From Euphorbia lathyris (Eukaryota > Streptophyta > Magnoliopsida > Malpighiales > Euphorbiaceae): a stretch of DNA of 64,000 nucleotides. Both the position numbers and the translations under genes were made by a program. The DNA lies in NCBI RefSeq assembly GCF_963576675.1, contig NC_088916.1, positions 16,034,501 to 16,098,500 on the forward strand, read 5' to 3'. The notes beneath the pieces were generated by a model. That model saw only the letters and a list, made by a program, of their open reading frames with translations, was not told where the DNA came from and made no database searches. Positions 22,586-34,693 of the stretch are shown here, piece after piece (position 1 is the first letter of the stretch; every line of letters starts with the position of its first letter).

Positions 22586-23148
22586 GGGTAATTAATTTTT
22601 AGTCACTATATTTTGACAAAACACACTATTTAGTTCCTATATTTTTAAAAACACATGGTAAGATTCCTAACCTTTTTCTCAGTGAACTGTTTAGTCATTC
22701 CGTCTGTTTTTTAGATTTTTTTTTACCGTTTATGACTTCAGAAATAACTAAATTATCTTTTACTATTTACGTTCAAACTTCAGAAGAGGAAATCTAATTT
22801 AGAAGAATAAGCTATTTCTATGGAGAACAAGAAAAAGAACAGACCCAATGCTTATGAATTTGAACGATTAAAAAGAAAATAAAAAAGAAAGAACACTCAA
22901 AGTTGATTTCAGATGCATTAGAGTTTAAAGAAAAGGAAAATAAAGGAAAAAAAGAACGCAAATTCAAATTGACTAACATAATCTTTATGAGAGTCTAACA
23001 GCAGGGACTAAACAATTCACCGAGAAAAATGTTAGAGACTAAACAGTTCACTGAGAAAAACTTTATGGACTTTACCGTATGTTTTTGAAAATACAAGGAC
23101 TAAACAGTATGTTTTGTCAAAATATAAGGACTAATAAATTAATTACCC
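22586..23148. mobile_element. Mutator-like MITE with 9-bp target duplication
   Basis: Terminal inverted repeats of more than 110 bp start GGGTAATTAATT and end AATTAATTACCC. They share 'TATTTTGACAAAACA' and 'CTCAGTGAACTGTTTAGTC' in opposite orientation. A perfect 9-bp duplication TTAAAAATA flanks it (22577-22585 and 23149-23157). Long TIRs plus a 9-bp duplication are diagnostic of Mutator-like elements. It is 563 bp with no transposase. Confidence 0.92.
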
Positions 23149-23157
23149 TTAAAAATA

Positions 23158-25837
23158 AGTAAAAGAAAAATGTGAATTTTGGTAACATTTAATGATAATT
23201 ATGGTAGTAGTTAAAGGTTAATGAATGTAAATTAGGTTTTGGAAGTAGAGAATGATAATGGCAGCTTTGACGAAAATGATAGATAGCTCACGTGTGAAAT
23301 TTGGTTTGAGTTGACTTTTTGAGAAGCAAGATCAATACGTGTAAGGGAATTAATCAATTTTTACTTTTTAATTTGTCTTATTGTTAGGTTTAAGATCTTG
23401 TTTGGCAAATAACGGTTAGCTATACGCTGACAGCTGGTTACATTAACCGTTAGTTGATTGTTAATAATAAAGTCTTTATTTTGAGTTAGATGCCAGTAAA
23501 TAGGAGTAAAAATGTCATTCAAAAGAGATGGAAGTAATAAGCTAATTGAAAAAGTTCCTAAGACGAGCGTTTTCAAAATTAGAGTTTTAGATCTAATAAG
23601 TTCTTTCAAACATTTCTACACCAAACACCACTATTAGATATTTAACTAGTCAAAATTTCTAAAGTGGCTCAAACCTCTAATTTTGTCCCAAAAACTCTCT
23701 ACCAAACATGTCCTAACAAACAGATTTATTGATTAAATTTCATAAAATTGATATATGTTGAATATAATAGACATTTGTACAGCGGTTATTCTCAAACCTT
23801 GACTAATTTTCTCTTTATCACATTAAATTGCTCAATTTTTTTTTTTACTATGGTAGACACAAGTTACCTTAATTCTTAAATGATGAAGATTGTTTTTTCA
23901 CGTGGACGAAAACAGAATTCCGCATTCACTGGAGAGTCACGATTTTGTTACACTACGAACGATAAAATCATCAAATTTTTTTTTATGGATATTCTCATAT
24001 ATTTAACTAAATAATTATTGGCTCCACCACAATATCTGAGCAACTATGGAAAAAGCTTTATAAAGCTTTCTCGATCACAAGGTTCACCCTATGTTTATAA
24101 TCTATGTCGTGAGTATTTACTAATCATGATTTCCTCAAACAGACTTTAAGCAAATGATTTCCTCAAATGATTCGCGATTTTATGTTTCTCAAATTCGATT
24201 CGCATGTAGAGTAAACGGAGAGCAGAAAAACAGAAAGCAAAGACAACAAAAGTTGATTTGATAAGGTGAGCCAAAGAATTTATCATGGAATGAATATTGT
24301 CTGCCATTGTTTGTTAAATAACTCTAATTTTAATATTGTCTGTTATTGTTTGTTAAATAACCCTTCCAATTCATTTATTAAATAACTTTGTCTTGATCAT
24401 TATCACGGGTGGAATTGCATCTCTTCCCTAAACGTAATCGGGAAAACGAACCTATGATTTCTCCGAAGATTATCCTTATCAAAACTAAAACATACAGAAC
24501 CAATCCAAACAGATAGGGTGTCCAATCACGCCCGCACACACACATTTTCAAGTGATGATTAGTGGCGATTCAAAATCTAAAAAACGAAAGGTGAATTGAG
24601 GCGGCCATGCACACCGACCTGCAATCCAAAAGCCAGAGTGCGACAAGTATCATACGATCACCTATTTGGATATTTCCTTTTATGTGAACGAGGTCTCTAA
24701 GTTCATGAACGTGTCAAGAGATGTGCAATTGGAATGTAGTCATGCTTATTTTTTTTAATACTTACATGGTAACATGTTGCATGGTCACTTTATTTCTAAA
24801 AATGTTGTTGTACATTTGCATTATTTTTCTAATATGGACTTGAGTAGTTGTAAGTATGATCAGAAGTCCATTGAAAAACCTACGGTTCTTCTTAACAATA
24901 ATCTTCTAACATAGTTATCCTGGATACAATATATGGTCTCCTTGTCTTACACAGAAGACGAAAATTCGGTCATTACCTCAACAACTTCTAAACTGTGTAG
25001 GATTCATATGCTTCTTTATGAAATCAGTTTTCCTATAAAAATATATTATGGTACTATAATCTTGTTAATCATGAAGTTCTCATGTTTACATCAATATGTT
25101 TAGACTTTAAATATATAAAGGAATAATTAAAAAAAAAATCTTTAAAATCCCTAAAAAATCATAAATTAAAGAAGTGTTTGGTTGATACATTTCATGTTTC
25201 TGTTTGCCTTTTCATTTCAAAAAAAAAAAATTCAGATGTTTAGTTGTTACATTTCATGTATCCATTTGCTTTTTCGTGTCCTTTTTCTATGTAACTCAAG
25301 AGTGATAAAATTAATAATGATTTGTCACATCTCGGTTTGTCCGAAACATCCAACATTCGCACCAACACGTTTCGCTTTGTCCGAAACGTCACATTTGCAC
25401 CAATTACGCTCGAATTCTTAAAATCTTTTTTGCTCTAACTGGGATAACGGATCCTTGTGAACGTTGCATCCATATTTCTCGAGATATCGATCCTTTGAGT
25501 CCATGCTCAATCACTCTTACGTTTTAGGTCCTACTAATTTTTTTTATGATTAACAAAATAATTGTTTAATTAAACCATCAATTATGAATTGAAATAATTG
25601 TACAAAGATATTGAGCACATGAACACGGTTGTATGGTAGATTGAGCTTCATTAATGATTCACTTCCACCAATATATTCCAAAACTAAGAAAATAAGCACA
25701 CACCCACATGTTATGCATTTATTTATCATTTGGGATTTGAACCATAGGCCGAGTCAAATTTGATCATTTTATATAATCAAGAGATTTGGGATTGATGTAT
25801 TTAATTACGAGAAATTCTAAATCAATTAAAAAAAAAA
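23158..25837. other. AT-rich intergenic DNA, no gene recognised
   Basis: Open frames are short and low-complexity. 23390-23715 has weakly inverted 'TTGTTTGGCAAA' and 'CTACCAAACA' ends like a common dicot MITE. 24530-24660 is less AT-rich ('GATTAGTGGCGATTC') and looks like Ty3 leader debris. 25320-25400 has 'GTTTCGCTTTGTCCGAAACGTC' and a similar block at 25333. Nothing here supports a gene. Confidence 0.45.
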
Positions 25838-26325
25838 GCTTATTATATACATTTTCTCCAAACTTGTTTAAAAAGTTTGATCCCCTCTGACTTTCAAAGT
25901 ATCTGATAGTTTTCCTATTTTGTTTAAAATGTCTCGGTAGTTTTTTCAATTTACTTAAAATGTAATCAATTAATCACTCGGTTTCAAAAAAGTAAGTTGT
26001 AAATGCAAAGAGTGTTACACGTGTTTTCAAGTAAAATGATCTAGATTGGAGTAATGAAGTTCTAATATCAACAAGTTTTACAGTTGAACATGTAACAACT
26101 TTTTTTTAATATGTTTTAATTTATTTTGTAAATTGTATAATAGCATTTTAAGATGCATTTGCATGCAACATACATTCTGCATGCAATTATTAATTAATTT
26201 ATTATATTTTAAGCAAATTGAAGGGGACTATTGAAACGTTTTAAGCAAGTTGAGTGAGCTGTCAGAATATTTTTTTAAAACTTTAGGAACTAATCAAACT
26301 TTTTAACAAGTTCGGAAAATAAACT
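25838..26325. mobile_element. Foldback MITE-like element, copy 4 (diverged)
   Basis: Shares 'AAAATGTAATCAATTAATCACTCGG' in part and 'AAAAAGTAAGTTG', followed by a right half ending 'AACTAATCAAACTTTTTAACAAGTTCGG'. The tips are worn, so the ends are approximate. Confidence 0.65.
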
Positions 26326-27775
26326 AGGCAAGAATTTCTTTAGTTGGTTGGACGATTTTACCTATGTAGGATAATTTTATTGCTTTGATAAGAAAAAAAT
26401 TACATAAATTGTCGGATTGATTCACAAATGCTTGTGATTTTCAACAAGAGATTAATCTGAAACTCTTCTAACATTTGCTCCATTTAATAGAGCTCAAAAA
26501 CCAGGAAATCTAAAACTTCTATGAATAAATATCTTTAGAAATTTTTTTAGGTTTATTAATTTATCGATGAATTAATATTTATTAATTTATAAAATAATTT
26601 TATTTATATTTCTCAAATTAAATAATTTTAAAAATAAAATTAATAAACAATTAGTTAATGATGGTGCATTATATCTAAGTTTATTAATTTTGTCAATTTT
26701 TTTTATTAATTTTGGATTGACGTGATTCAAAATAGAATGTATGTACAATTACATTAGAATATGAAGTGTTTCAAATACACGATATATAGTTTATAAATAG
26801 ACACATGTATTTTAACTTCATATACAGAAATATAAAAATTCATATATTATATCTTCTCTTCCATGACTACTCATTTTGAAAGGTAAAAAAGAAGAAACAA
26901 TTGATTGTAGATACTTATTTTAAGAAAACATAAAATTTGAAATAAAAATTGTTTAGAATGTACTTTATTTTATAAATTATATACGTAATTTCATACATAT
27001 TTAATGAATTGTTATTTTATATTTTCAGTAGGACTCATGGAATTTTTTTTAAAAATTATTATCTTATGCATTTAGCAATGTTATTATTTTATTCCATTAG
27101 TCCAAGTCGGGACCGAAGAAAATTATTATTTAATCAAAGTTATTGATTTATCAAATATATATTTATCGATGTTTAACTGTAGTCATTTCCTAATTAGAAT
27201 AAATGAACTTTAACAGAATATCAACGTGCTCTCTTTGGTAAATTGTATCTAATAAGATCCCAGAAGTATGAGATGAGATTTAAAAAGTTCATTAAATTTC
27301 ATTTTATTTTCTATGATTTCTTCTGCCTGAATTTGTTGGAATGACTTTATTGAAATAAGAAGGAAAGTTCAATAACTTTTTTAAAACAAAATGAAATTCG
27401 GTCACTTTTTAAAAATAGACTCACATTCCAATCATCATTAGTGCAATTTACCCGACCTTCCTTCACTAAAAAAATAGACTTTTACCAACAAAAATTTTCT
27501 ACTTTAGTGACGATTTTAACCGCATATACATACATTAGCAGACGATTTCTACACCTGTCAGAAAATCGTTGTTGATATTTTTGCTATATTTAGCGACGGT
27601 TTTTCTAGGGCGTCGACCTAAGCTTCTTTTAATTCGATGCTTTTCTACTTATGGTTTAAACCGCCTTTAGTATGAGTTTTCAAACATTTACAAGATATGA
27701 GTTATTGACTGAAAATCGGCCAGTAATCCATCGCTAAAAGTTTAAGTGCCCGGATTTAAATTTTACCAACAATCT
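26326..27775. other. AT-rich intergenic DNA; possible CACTA-like end at 27464
   Basis: No gene is seen. From 27464 the text CACTAAAAAAATAG is followed by 'TTTAGTGACGATTTTAACC', 'GACGATTTCTAC' and 'TTAGCGACGG'. This repeated 'GCGACGATTT' theme is seen at CACTA-type transposon ends. A partner end was not found. Confidence 0.35.
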
Positions 27776-29405
27776 GGATAAGGGATTCGTGGCGGGTATG
27801 CAGGTTCGTCCTGATTGCTAAGGGTGCTTTTTGGAGAGATGAGTTGTTCCTTAGCTTCACTGGCTGCTCCCGTACTCTATTCTGTTGTGTCTTGTTGCTT
27901 TCTAGAGATTGTTGAGGGTGACTTCGTTGTTCGCTGAGGATCTAGTAGTTCTGTGCCACTTCTCAGCATGATAGCCTGAACTTCGTCCTTAGGGTTCACT
28001 TCTCTTTTGCTTGGGAGGACTCCATTGTTCTTCGATATGACTATATTGGTGAGCTGATGGATCTGCATTTCCATGTTCTTGAAAGAGTTTTGTGTTTGCT
28101 GCATGAACTGCATCAACATTTCTTCCAACTTTTTGTCTTTTTTGGGTTGGTTGTTCGCTTGATATCCATTGTGGTTGTTTTTGTTGCTTTGATATGGTTG
28201 GCTTGGTTGTTTGTCTGGTTGCTGGCTCCAGCCGAAGTTGGGATGGTTTCTCCAAGCAGGATTGTAAGTGTTGGAGTAAGGATTCAGCGGTCGTTGACTA
28301 GTTCCTGCATAATCACATCGTTCTTGATTTGGACTCGGTTGGTTGCATAAACAATCGGCTGATCAGTGGTTTCCTTCATAAAATCACACTGGACCACTTG
28401 CACATTATTGACTGGGGCTGCACTTAGACGAGTAAGTTGTCTGCTTAGTAACTCTACTTGGGTAGTGAGCTTGGACACCTTTTCTGCTACTAGTGAATCA
28501 ACCTCCCTTCTTCCATCTTCCCTAACAGAATGCCATTTATAGGTGGTGTTGACCAGCCTCTCGATCAGTTCATACAGTGCTTCTGGCTCAAGTGCCTCAG
28601 GATCTCCATTTGCTACCGATTCTAGTTGCATTTTGTGCACATCGGTGAGACCGTGATAGAAGGTTTGCATTTGCATCCACATGGGAATTTCATGGTTTGG
28701 GACTTTTCGTAGAAGATCTTTGTAACGTTTCTAGGCTTCAGATAAGGACTCGTCTTCTTGTTGTGAAAAGTGGGATACAACGTTGCACAATTTGATGGCC
28801 TACCTAGGTGGGAAATATTTGGCGAGGAAGGCATTTGCCATGGCGTCCCAAGTACTTATGGAACCTGGTTGAAGTTTTTTCATCCAGCTTATGGCTTTGT
28901 CTCTTATTGAAAAGGGAAATAGTTTGAGCCGAATGACATCGTCTGAAACTCCTCGGTTTGTTCTGAATGTATTGCACATGGTGACAAAGTCTTGGATGTG
29001 AGAGTTGGGGTCTTCATTTGGTAGTCCTCCAAAATGAACTGCTGTTTGGAGCATCTGAATCATGGAGGCCTTAACTTCAAAGAGATTATTGCCTTCGTCA
29101 GGAATTACTGTGCAGGATGAGTGGCCTTCTGTCGATGGCTTTGAGTATTCCTTCATCCTGAGAGGTGGATCAGCATGTTGTTCTTCTTCATCCATGTTGT
29201 CTCTATGTTGTTCCTCCTTGTTCTCCGGTTGTTCTTGTTGAGGTTCCTTCGGCTGCCTTTCAACTTCAGGGTGTTGTTCTATTTTTGGCTGATTAGTTCC
29301 GCCAGCCTTTGCCTTGTTCTTATTCTCCTGGCTGCGTTTCGTCGTCTAAGAGTTGCTTCAATTTCAGGATCAAGAGGAATAAGTGGGGTGCCTGTTCTTC
29401 GCATA
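27776..29405 (-). pseudogene. Athila-type Ty3 gag, interrupted
   Basis: Reading minus from ATG 29405: 'MRRTGTPLIPLDPEIEATLRRRNA', the usual Athila gag start. Then the Retrotrans_gag domain ('AVHFGGLPNEDPNSHIQDFV', 'RLKLFPFSIRDKAISWMKKL', 'AMANAFLAKYFPP'), then 'FYHGLTDVHKMQLE', a coiled region, and 'NPKDEVQAIMLRSG' near the end. Two in-frame TAG stops fall near 28731 and 28800. Protease and later pol domains are absent; the sequence stops being recognisable near 27776. Confidence 0.88.
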
Positions 29406-29505
29406 CGCCAAGAATAGGTGAATAAAACAAGTAGAACTCTGCACACTAGAACAAACAGGTCAAACTGACTAGTACACTTTAAAAGTATTATAATTGTCTT
29501 TCCTA

Positions 29506-29523
29506 TCCCCGACAACAGCGCCA
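29506..29523 (-). other. Athila primer binding site
   Basis: On the minus strand TGGCGCTGTTGTCGGGGA lies about six bases inside the LTR end at 29530. It matches the usual Athila site (complementary to tRNA-Asp) with few changes. Confidence 0.75.
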
Positions 29524-30111
29524 AAAACTTGTTGTCATATAATATGAACACTAGCAAGTGCACTAGGTACAAATAATACAATGATAAGTAAGATATCATC
29601 TCCACGATGATAGAACAAACACACATAAATACTTATAAGATGAGTGTAGCCAAGTTAAAAGAGTAACCAATCGCTTAAGTTGAGTTGTTGTGTGGTTTGA
29701 CACGATGAAATAGTAAAGCAAGTAAAATAAAAGGAATTTGACTTCAGATGTGGAAGGAACATGCATACAGCATGCACAGAAATGACAGAGAACATGCACT
29801 TCGCTCCTTGTTCATTAAGTAAAAATAGCTTTAGCTTAAGGTATCTTTCACGAAAATCAGTTGAGTCAGGTGTCCTTTGTTCCCAGCGTTCTTTAAAAAC
29901 AATCAAATAAGTCTCATTGAGATTAATATATCATTAAGCTTTAAGAACATGAAAGCATTTAATTTGAACAATTAAAACCCTTAACATTTAATTAATTACG
30001 TCTCCGTCTCATAATTAAATATGCTCAATGAAAGTTCAGCTTTGCAAAAAGAGTCTCCTTGCAATTGCTCTGCTAAGAAATAGGTTAGCTAATCCTATTT
30101 AACGTTAATTA

Positions 30112-31975
30112 TGTTGGGGTTTAGTGTCCTATAGTCAATTGTTGCGGGATACAAACTTATTGTAAATGAATTGTTCTTTATATCATTTGTTTTAATGAGA
30201 TATATGTTTTATAACTATATAAAGGCAATCCCTTTTAAGCACTGAATAAAGTCAAATAAAAGGAAATCCGTAAGTTTGTTTAAAGTGATTATAAAGTGTT
30301 CATACAAGTATGAAGTGAGACAAAACTTTATAATAAACTAATAAACTTAAAACCACCCCAAGTCAAGTGATATGTTTAGGATTGATATATCACGGTTGAG
30401 ACTTGTATGTAACAATGTCTTCTGTCCGACAGAAAGTTGATCTCACAAGCTTCATATATATAGATATCTGGACAGTTACATAGATCCGGTGAAACGTTTA
30501 TCATTAGGATTGGGGATCCGATTTGAGATAACAGGATGGGTAGATTCATCCTTGTCAACTGTTCATCTCATTGGTATTACTAGGTATAACTAATCCTCAG
30601 ACTCAAAAGAATGTTAATTGGTCATCCTGAATTACTGAATGTGAGACTTTGATCCTGCGGTCCCACGATCCTTAACAGAGATGACTCTGGGGTGTGAACT
30701 GCAAAGGTTAGGTGTCACAGGAAGTAATGTCAGGGTAGTTATACATTGGATTGAGCATTTATCACTCCCGATTAATGGGAGATACATCCAAGGATCGCTT
30801 GTGGAAGACTCGACTCTAAACCCTTGCAAGGTGATAGCTTAAGAGTAGAAATACAGGTTTCACTTAACCTATCTTTTTGAGTTGACTCGGCCAAGAACAA
30901 GTAAAATGAACGTCTCGCTATATGTGACTTGACATTACCCATAGTCATAAGATTCAGTTCAAGGATGTAGTTGATAAAGGATCGTATTATACCGTAACTA
31001 ATACGGAAGGGTTAACGACAGAATCAACCTGTCTTCTTAACGGACTCTGGGGGAATGATTACAGACTTGCCAATAACATACTCAGTACATCATTCCGTTA
31101 TGCAAGGATTAAATATAATTCTTGAAGAAATTAATTTAATAGTTGCATACGGCCAGAAGTAGTAAGAACCTAATGGATCACACATAAGACTTGGAACCAA
31201 AAGAGAGATGGATATGATTAATAGATGGAAGCCCAATTGAGCCCAGTAAGGCCCAAATATATGGAGGGGGGGCGAAATTTGTATATAGAGATAAGGAATT
31301 GATTTTATTCCATTAATCCTAATTTGATTAGGATTATGAATTAAATTAATTAAGAGATAATTAAATTAGGAGTTTTAATTGGATTAATATACTCCTATTA
31401 TTATCCAATTAGGTTATTTATTATTATCCTAAATATATTAGATATATAGTGAGATAATAATTAGGAATCCTTTTCCGAATTGGATTCCTATTAAGTAACC
31501 TATTCCTATCTAACTAGGGTTTAGATTCAAGCAACTATATATACCCCCTCCCATGTGAATTTCGACTAAGCCTCTAACCTCCCCCTATAGTGATTTTCGA
31601 AATTACTAATTAGAGAGAAAAAAAGAATTCCCATCCCCTAGTTCGTGGACAAGAATTCATACGGCATTCCATCGATTGATTAATCTTATTCATCCCTCTT
31701 TCTCTTTGATATTGTGTTGGTTAATTAGAGGCAATCTATTTTGGTTGCATCTCATAAGGGTTGATTTCATCTTAACCTCTCCGTGTTAAACTTTGTGGTT
31801 GGAATCTCGGAGAAGAATTGTGGGCGCTTCTTTAACAACGGTAGATTGTTCATCGAAAGGTATTCCTTCTTATCCCTCTTTATATGAAATAATGATTAAC
31901 GGATCCTATGGTTAAAAGGAAATAGGCTAAAATTTTTATATTTCCGCTGTTATACCTTAGCCCTAATTTCCTTCA
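30112..31975 (+). repeat. 5' LTR of the Angela element
   Basis: 1864 bp, TG...CA ends. A TATA-like CTATATATACCCC lies near 31533, about 440 bp from the LTR end. It is followed directly by the primer site. Confidence 0.95.
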
Positions 31976-31976
31976 G

Positions 31977-31989
31977 TGGTATCAGAGTC
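31977..31989 (+). other. Primer binding site (tRNA-iMet) of the Angela element
   Basis: TGGTATCAGAGTC begins two bases after the LTR. It differs at one position from the common TGGTATCAGAGCC. Confidence 0.9.
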
Positions 31990-32355
31990 ATCGTTAAATC
32001 CGTTATTTCATATATGAAAATATAGAAGTTTTCAACAGGATTGAATAAATATTTATGGTTAGGATTAATTGACAAATAGTTTTGATTAATTAATTCTAAA
32101 GATAAATAGAGTTTTGATTAATTGTTAATTAAAACTGATTATGCTTATGTTCCTAATTATTTCGGTTGATAATCATTATAACAAAATCTATTAGTTTTAT
32201 AGTTAGGTTGATAAAATTAGTTTTATTAATTCTAAATGATAAAACGGAAATCTATTGTAGTTTTTCCTATTTCTGAAAATCGTTTTAAAATTGTTTTAGA
32301 ACTGATGTATATACATATACATATATATATATATATATTTAAAAAATAATAATAA

Positions 32356-32509
32356 CGACAGCAGCCCGAGTCGCCCCTCACGGCGCGACTGGCCGCTGTC
32401 GCGCGGCTACTGCCTCGCGGCAGCAGCCGCGTGCGGCGCAGGGGCGCCGCTGCCGCAAGGCAGCGGCGTCCCGCGTGCCCTAAGGGCTGCTGCCAATCGG
32501 CAGCAGCCC
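32356..32509 (+). other. GC-rich array of four stem-loops in the Angela leader
   Basis: Inside an AT-rich leader (between primer site and gag) is a very GC-rich island. Hairpin 1 is 32356-32401 (CGACAGC with GCTGTCG, inner AGTCGC with GCGACT). Hairpin 2 is 32402-32431 (13 bp, one A-C mismatch, loop TCGC). Hairpin 3 is 32441-32472 (14 bp with one G-U, loop GCAA). Hairpin 4 is 32484-32509 (11 perfect bp, loop AATC). Hairpins 2-4 share CTGCC-loop-GGCAG. Position suggests a packaging, dimerisation or translation element; function is not shown. Confidence 0.85.
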
Positions 32510-32529
32510 GCTCTCGGGCCCGGCCCGAT

Positions 32530-33837
32530 ACCCACTTGATTTTAAATGGTTTAAAATCGTTTTGTATTAAATGTATATATATGTTTCAGAAATTAATAGT
32601 TTTCTGTTTTGATTATCGAATGAAAAGTACGTTTAAATGTTTGTTTTTACCAATATGTAAATCAAAGTGTTAAATGAATTGAAATCAAAATAATTGGGAC
32701 GTGCGTAATCAACGTTTTATATGGTTATATTAATCTAAGGATTAATATAAAGATACAAAACGATTAGAATTAAAATTGGATGAAAGTTAATTTGACGAGT
32801 TAATGTGATTAACCTAAATATTACATAAGCCGGTTATGTAATCAACCAATTAAATTTATTTAATTGAGTCTATGCATGTTTGGAGTTATGGACATATTTG
32901 GACCCTCTTTTAGTCTTTTGGTATTTTTGAAATAGGGCCTGCGCGTCCTGCCTTTCTACTATCTATTGTAATTTCTCCTCTCATCTGATTCCCTTCAATT
33001 CAATTGAAGTTTTCTTATAGTAGTATAGAAATTAATATGTAATTTCAAGGCGCCATGGAGAAGACGGAGGACCTAAAGAGAAATATGTAATAGTTAGTAT
33101 TTCCTTAGGTTTGGCCTTTTATTCCGTCTCTGGCTCGACGGAATAATTTAGATGATATGTCCATAACGCCAATGTATGTGAATGTATGTATGTCTGATGT
33201 ATGCTAAAGCAAATCAAGACTAAGTTAGATTATGAGACTTAAATAAAATCCCTCGTTAAAAAGTTAAGTAAATAAGCAAGTTATTAAAATCGTTTGCCCC
33301 TCCCTAATATTATAATTCAGCCGGCAGTACTGGGGGCCTTTGGGTTGTTGAGCAAACTCAAGCTCGGGGTCTTATGGTAACACCTGAATTATCGAAAGTC
33401 ATTCTTTCATGAATATGGGGTAATACTTAAATTAGATTATGATAATTGGATGAGCAAACTCATGTTGTCATAAACTAATGGGCAATATGGTTGGGATTAA
33501 TGTGAATAGCATATTAGTTACTAATGTGGTTAGTAACCCAATAACCTAGGAGTCACATTCAAGATGTGATTGATTACATGAATCTACCTAACAAATGAGA
33601 CTAGCTTGTTGAGCAAACTCAAGGCGAAATCTCAGGAGTTAGGATCCTAGCTCACTAAAGGATTTGTGAAATTCTTCGAATTAATATGGAGGGTTATTAA
33701 TTTGGCAAAATAGTGGGAGCAATCTGAAATAAACTAAAAGGCCTATAATTTTAGATTGATATACTTTAAAGCAAATGAATGACATACGTTTACTCTTTCT
33801 CACATCTCAAGTTTTAAATTAAAACACTCTTAAAATC
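32530..33837 (+). other. Remaining untranslated leader of the Angela element
   Basis: About 1.3 kb between the GC-rich island and gag, AT-rich, without a long frame. 'TGAGCAAACTCA' recurs near 33349, 33453 and 33612. The long leader is usual for Angela elements. Confidence 0.7.
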
Positions 33838-34693
33838 ATGACTAACACCAATCTGCAAAATACATTTACCGATAACAAGTTGAATAGTTCAAACTTCACC
33901 GACTGGTATCGCAACCTCAAAATTGTTTTGAAGTTCGATAAAATAGGGTATGTATTTGATGCATCGATACCCCCTATCCCTGAGGATGATGTTCCCATCG
34001 AGGAAATCGATGCTTACCAGAAGCACAAGGCTGATGACGATCATGCCGGATGCATCATACTTGCATCGATGACATCGGAATTAAAAAGGCAACTATGCAT
34101 GTTCCATCATCGTGCACCTAAAGGAACTGTTTGGGAAAAAGACCAGGTGCGAACGCTACGAGATATCCAAGATGCTATATCGTTGCAAGATGCAAGAGGG
34201 CACATCTATAATGACACATTGTGTCAAGATGATTGGCTACATTACCAAACTTTCTAGTATTGGATTCGCGATGGATAACGAACTAAGTGTAGACTTAATT
34301 CTTCAATCCCTCCCAAAGAGTTATTCATAGTTCATCATGAACTATCAGATGAATGACTTGCAAACCTCTCTTGAAGAGCTTGCAAATATGCTCAAGTCAG
34401 TTGAGCCCAATATTCAGAAAGACAAGGCTATACCGGCTCTTGTCATAGAGGGATCAAAGAAGAGGAAAGGGAATTCTCCCAATCCTAAACATCCCAAGAA
34501 AGGTAAGAAAGCCATGCCCACTAAAGTTAAGGGAAAGGAAGTGAAGAAGCCCAAAAGAAAGTGCCACTATTATGGTGACGTGGGGCATTGGAAGAGAAAT
34601 TGTTCTTTGTACCGAGCTACCCTCCAGAAGGGAAAAGCCGGTACTCCAACATATGGTATGTTCTATAAAGAACAAACATTGCAATTTTTATAG
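33838..34693 (+). pseudogene. Angela gag, frameshifted
   Basis: Begins MTNTNLQNTF with 'NSSNFTDWYRNLKIVLKFDKIGYVFD', typical of this lineage. The frame is lost near 34110-34250, continues as 'SVDLILQSLPKSYS', stops, and resumes at 34337. The zinc knuckle near 34561-34602 reads C-x2-Y-x4-H-x4-C, so its second cysteine is a tyrosine. The frame ends at 34693 without joining pol. Confidence 0.88.

Noticed and set aside
32431..32673. 80-codon frame over the GC-rich leader hairpins
   Set aside because: Composed of Arg/Ala-rich translation of the hairpins; no start context or domain.
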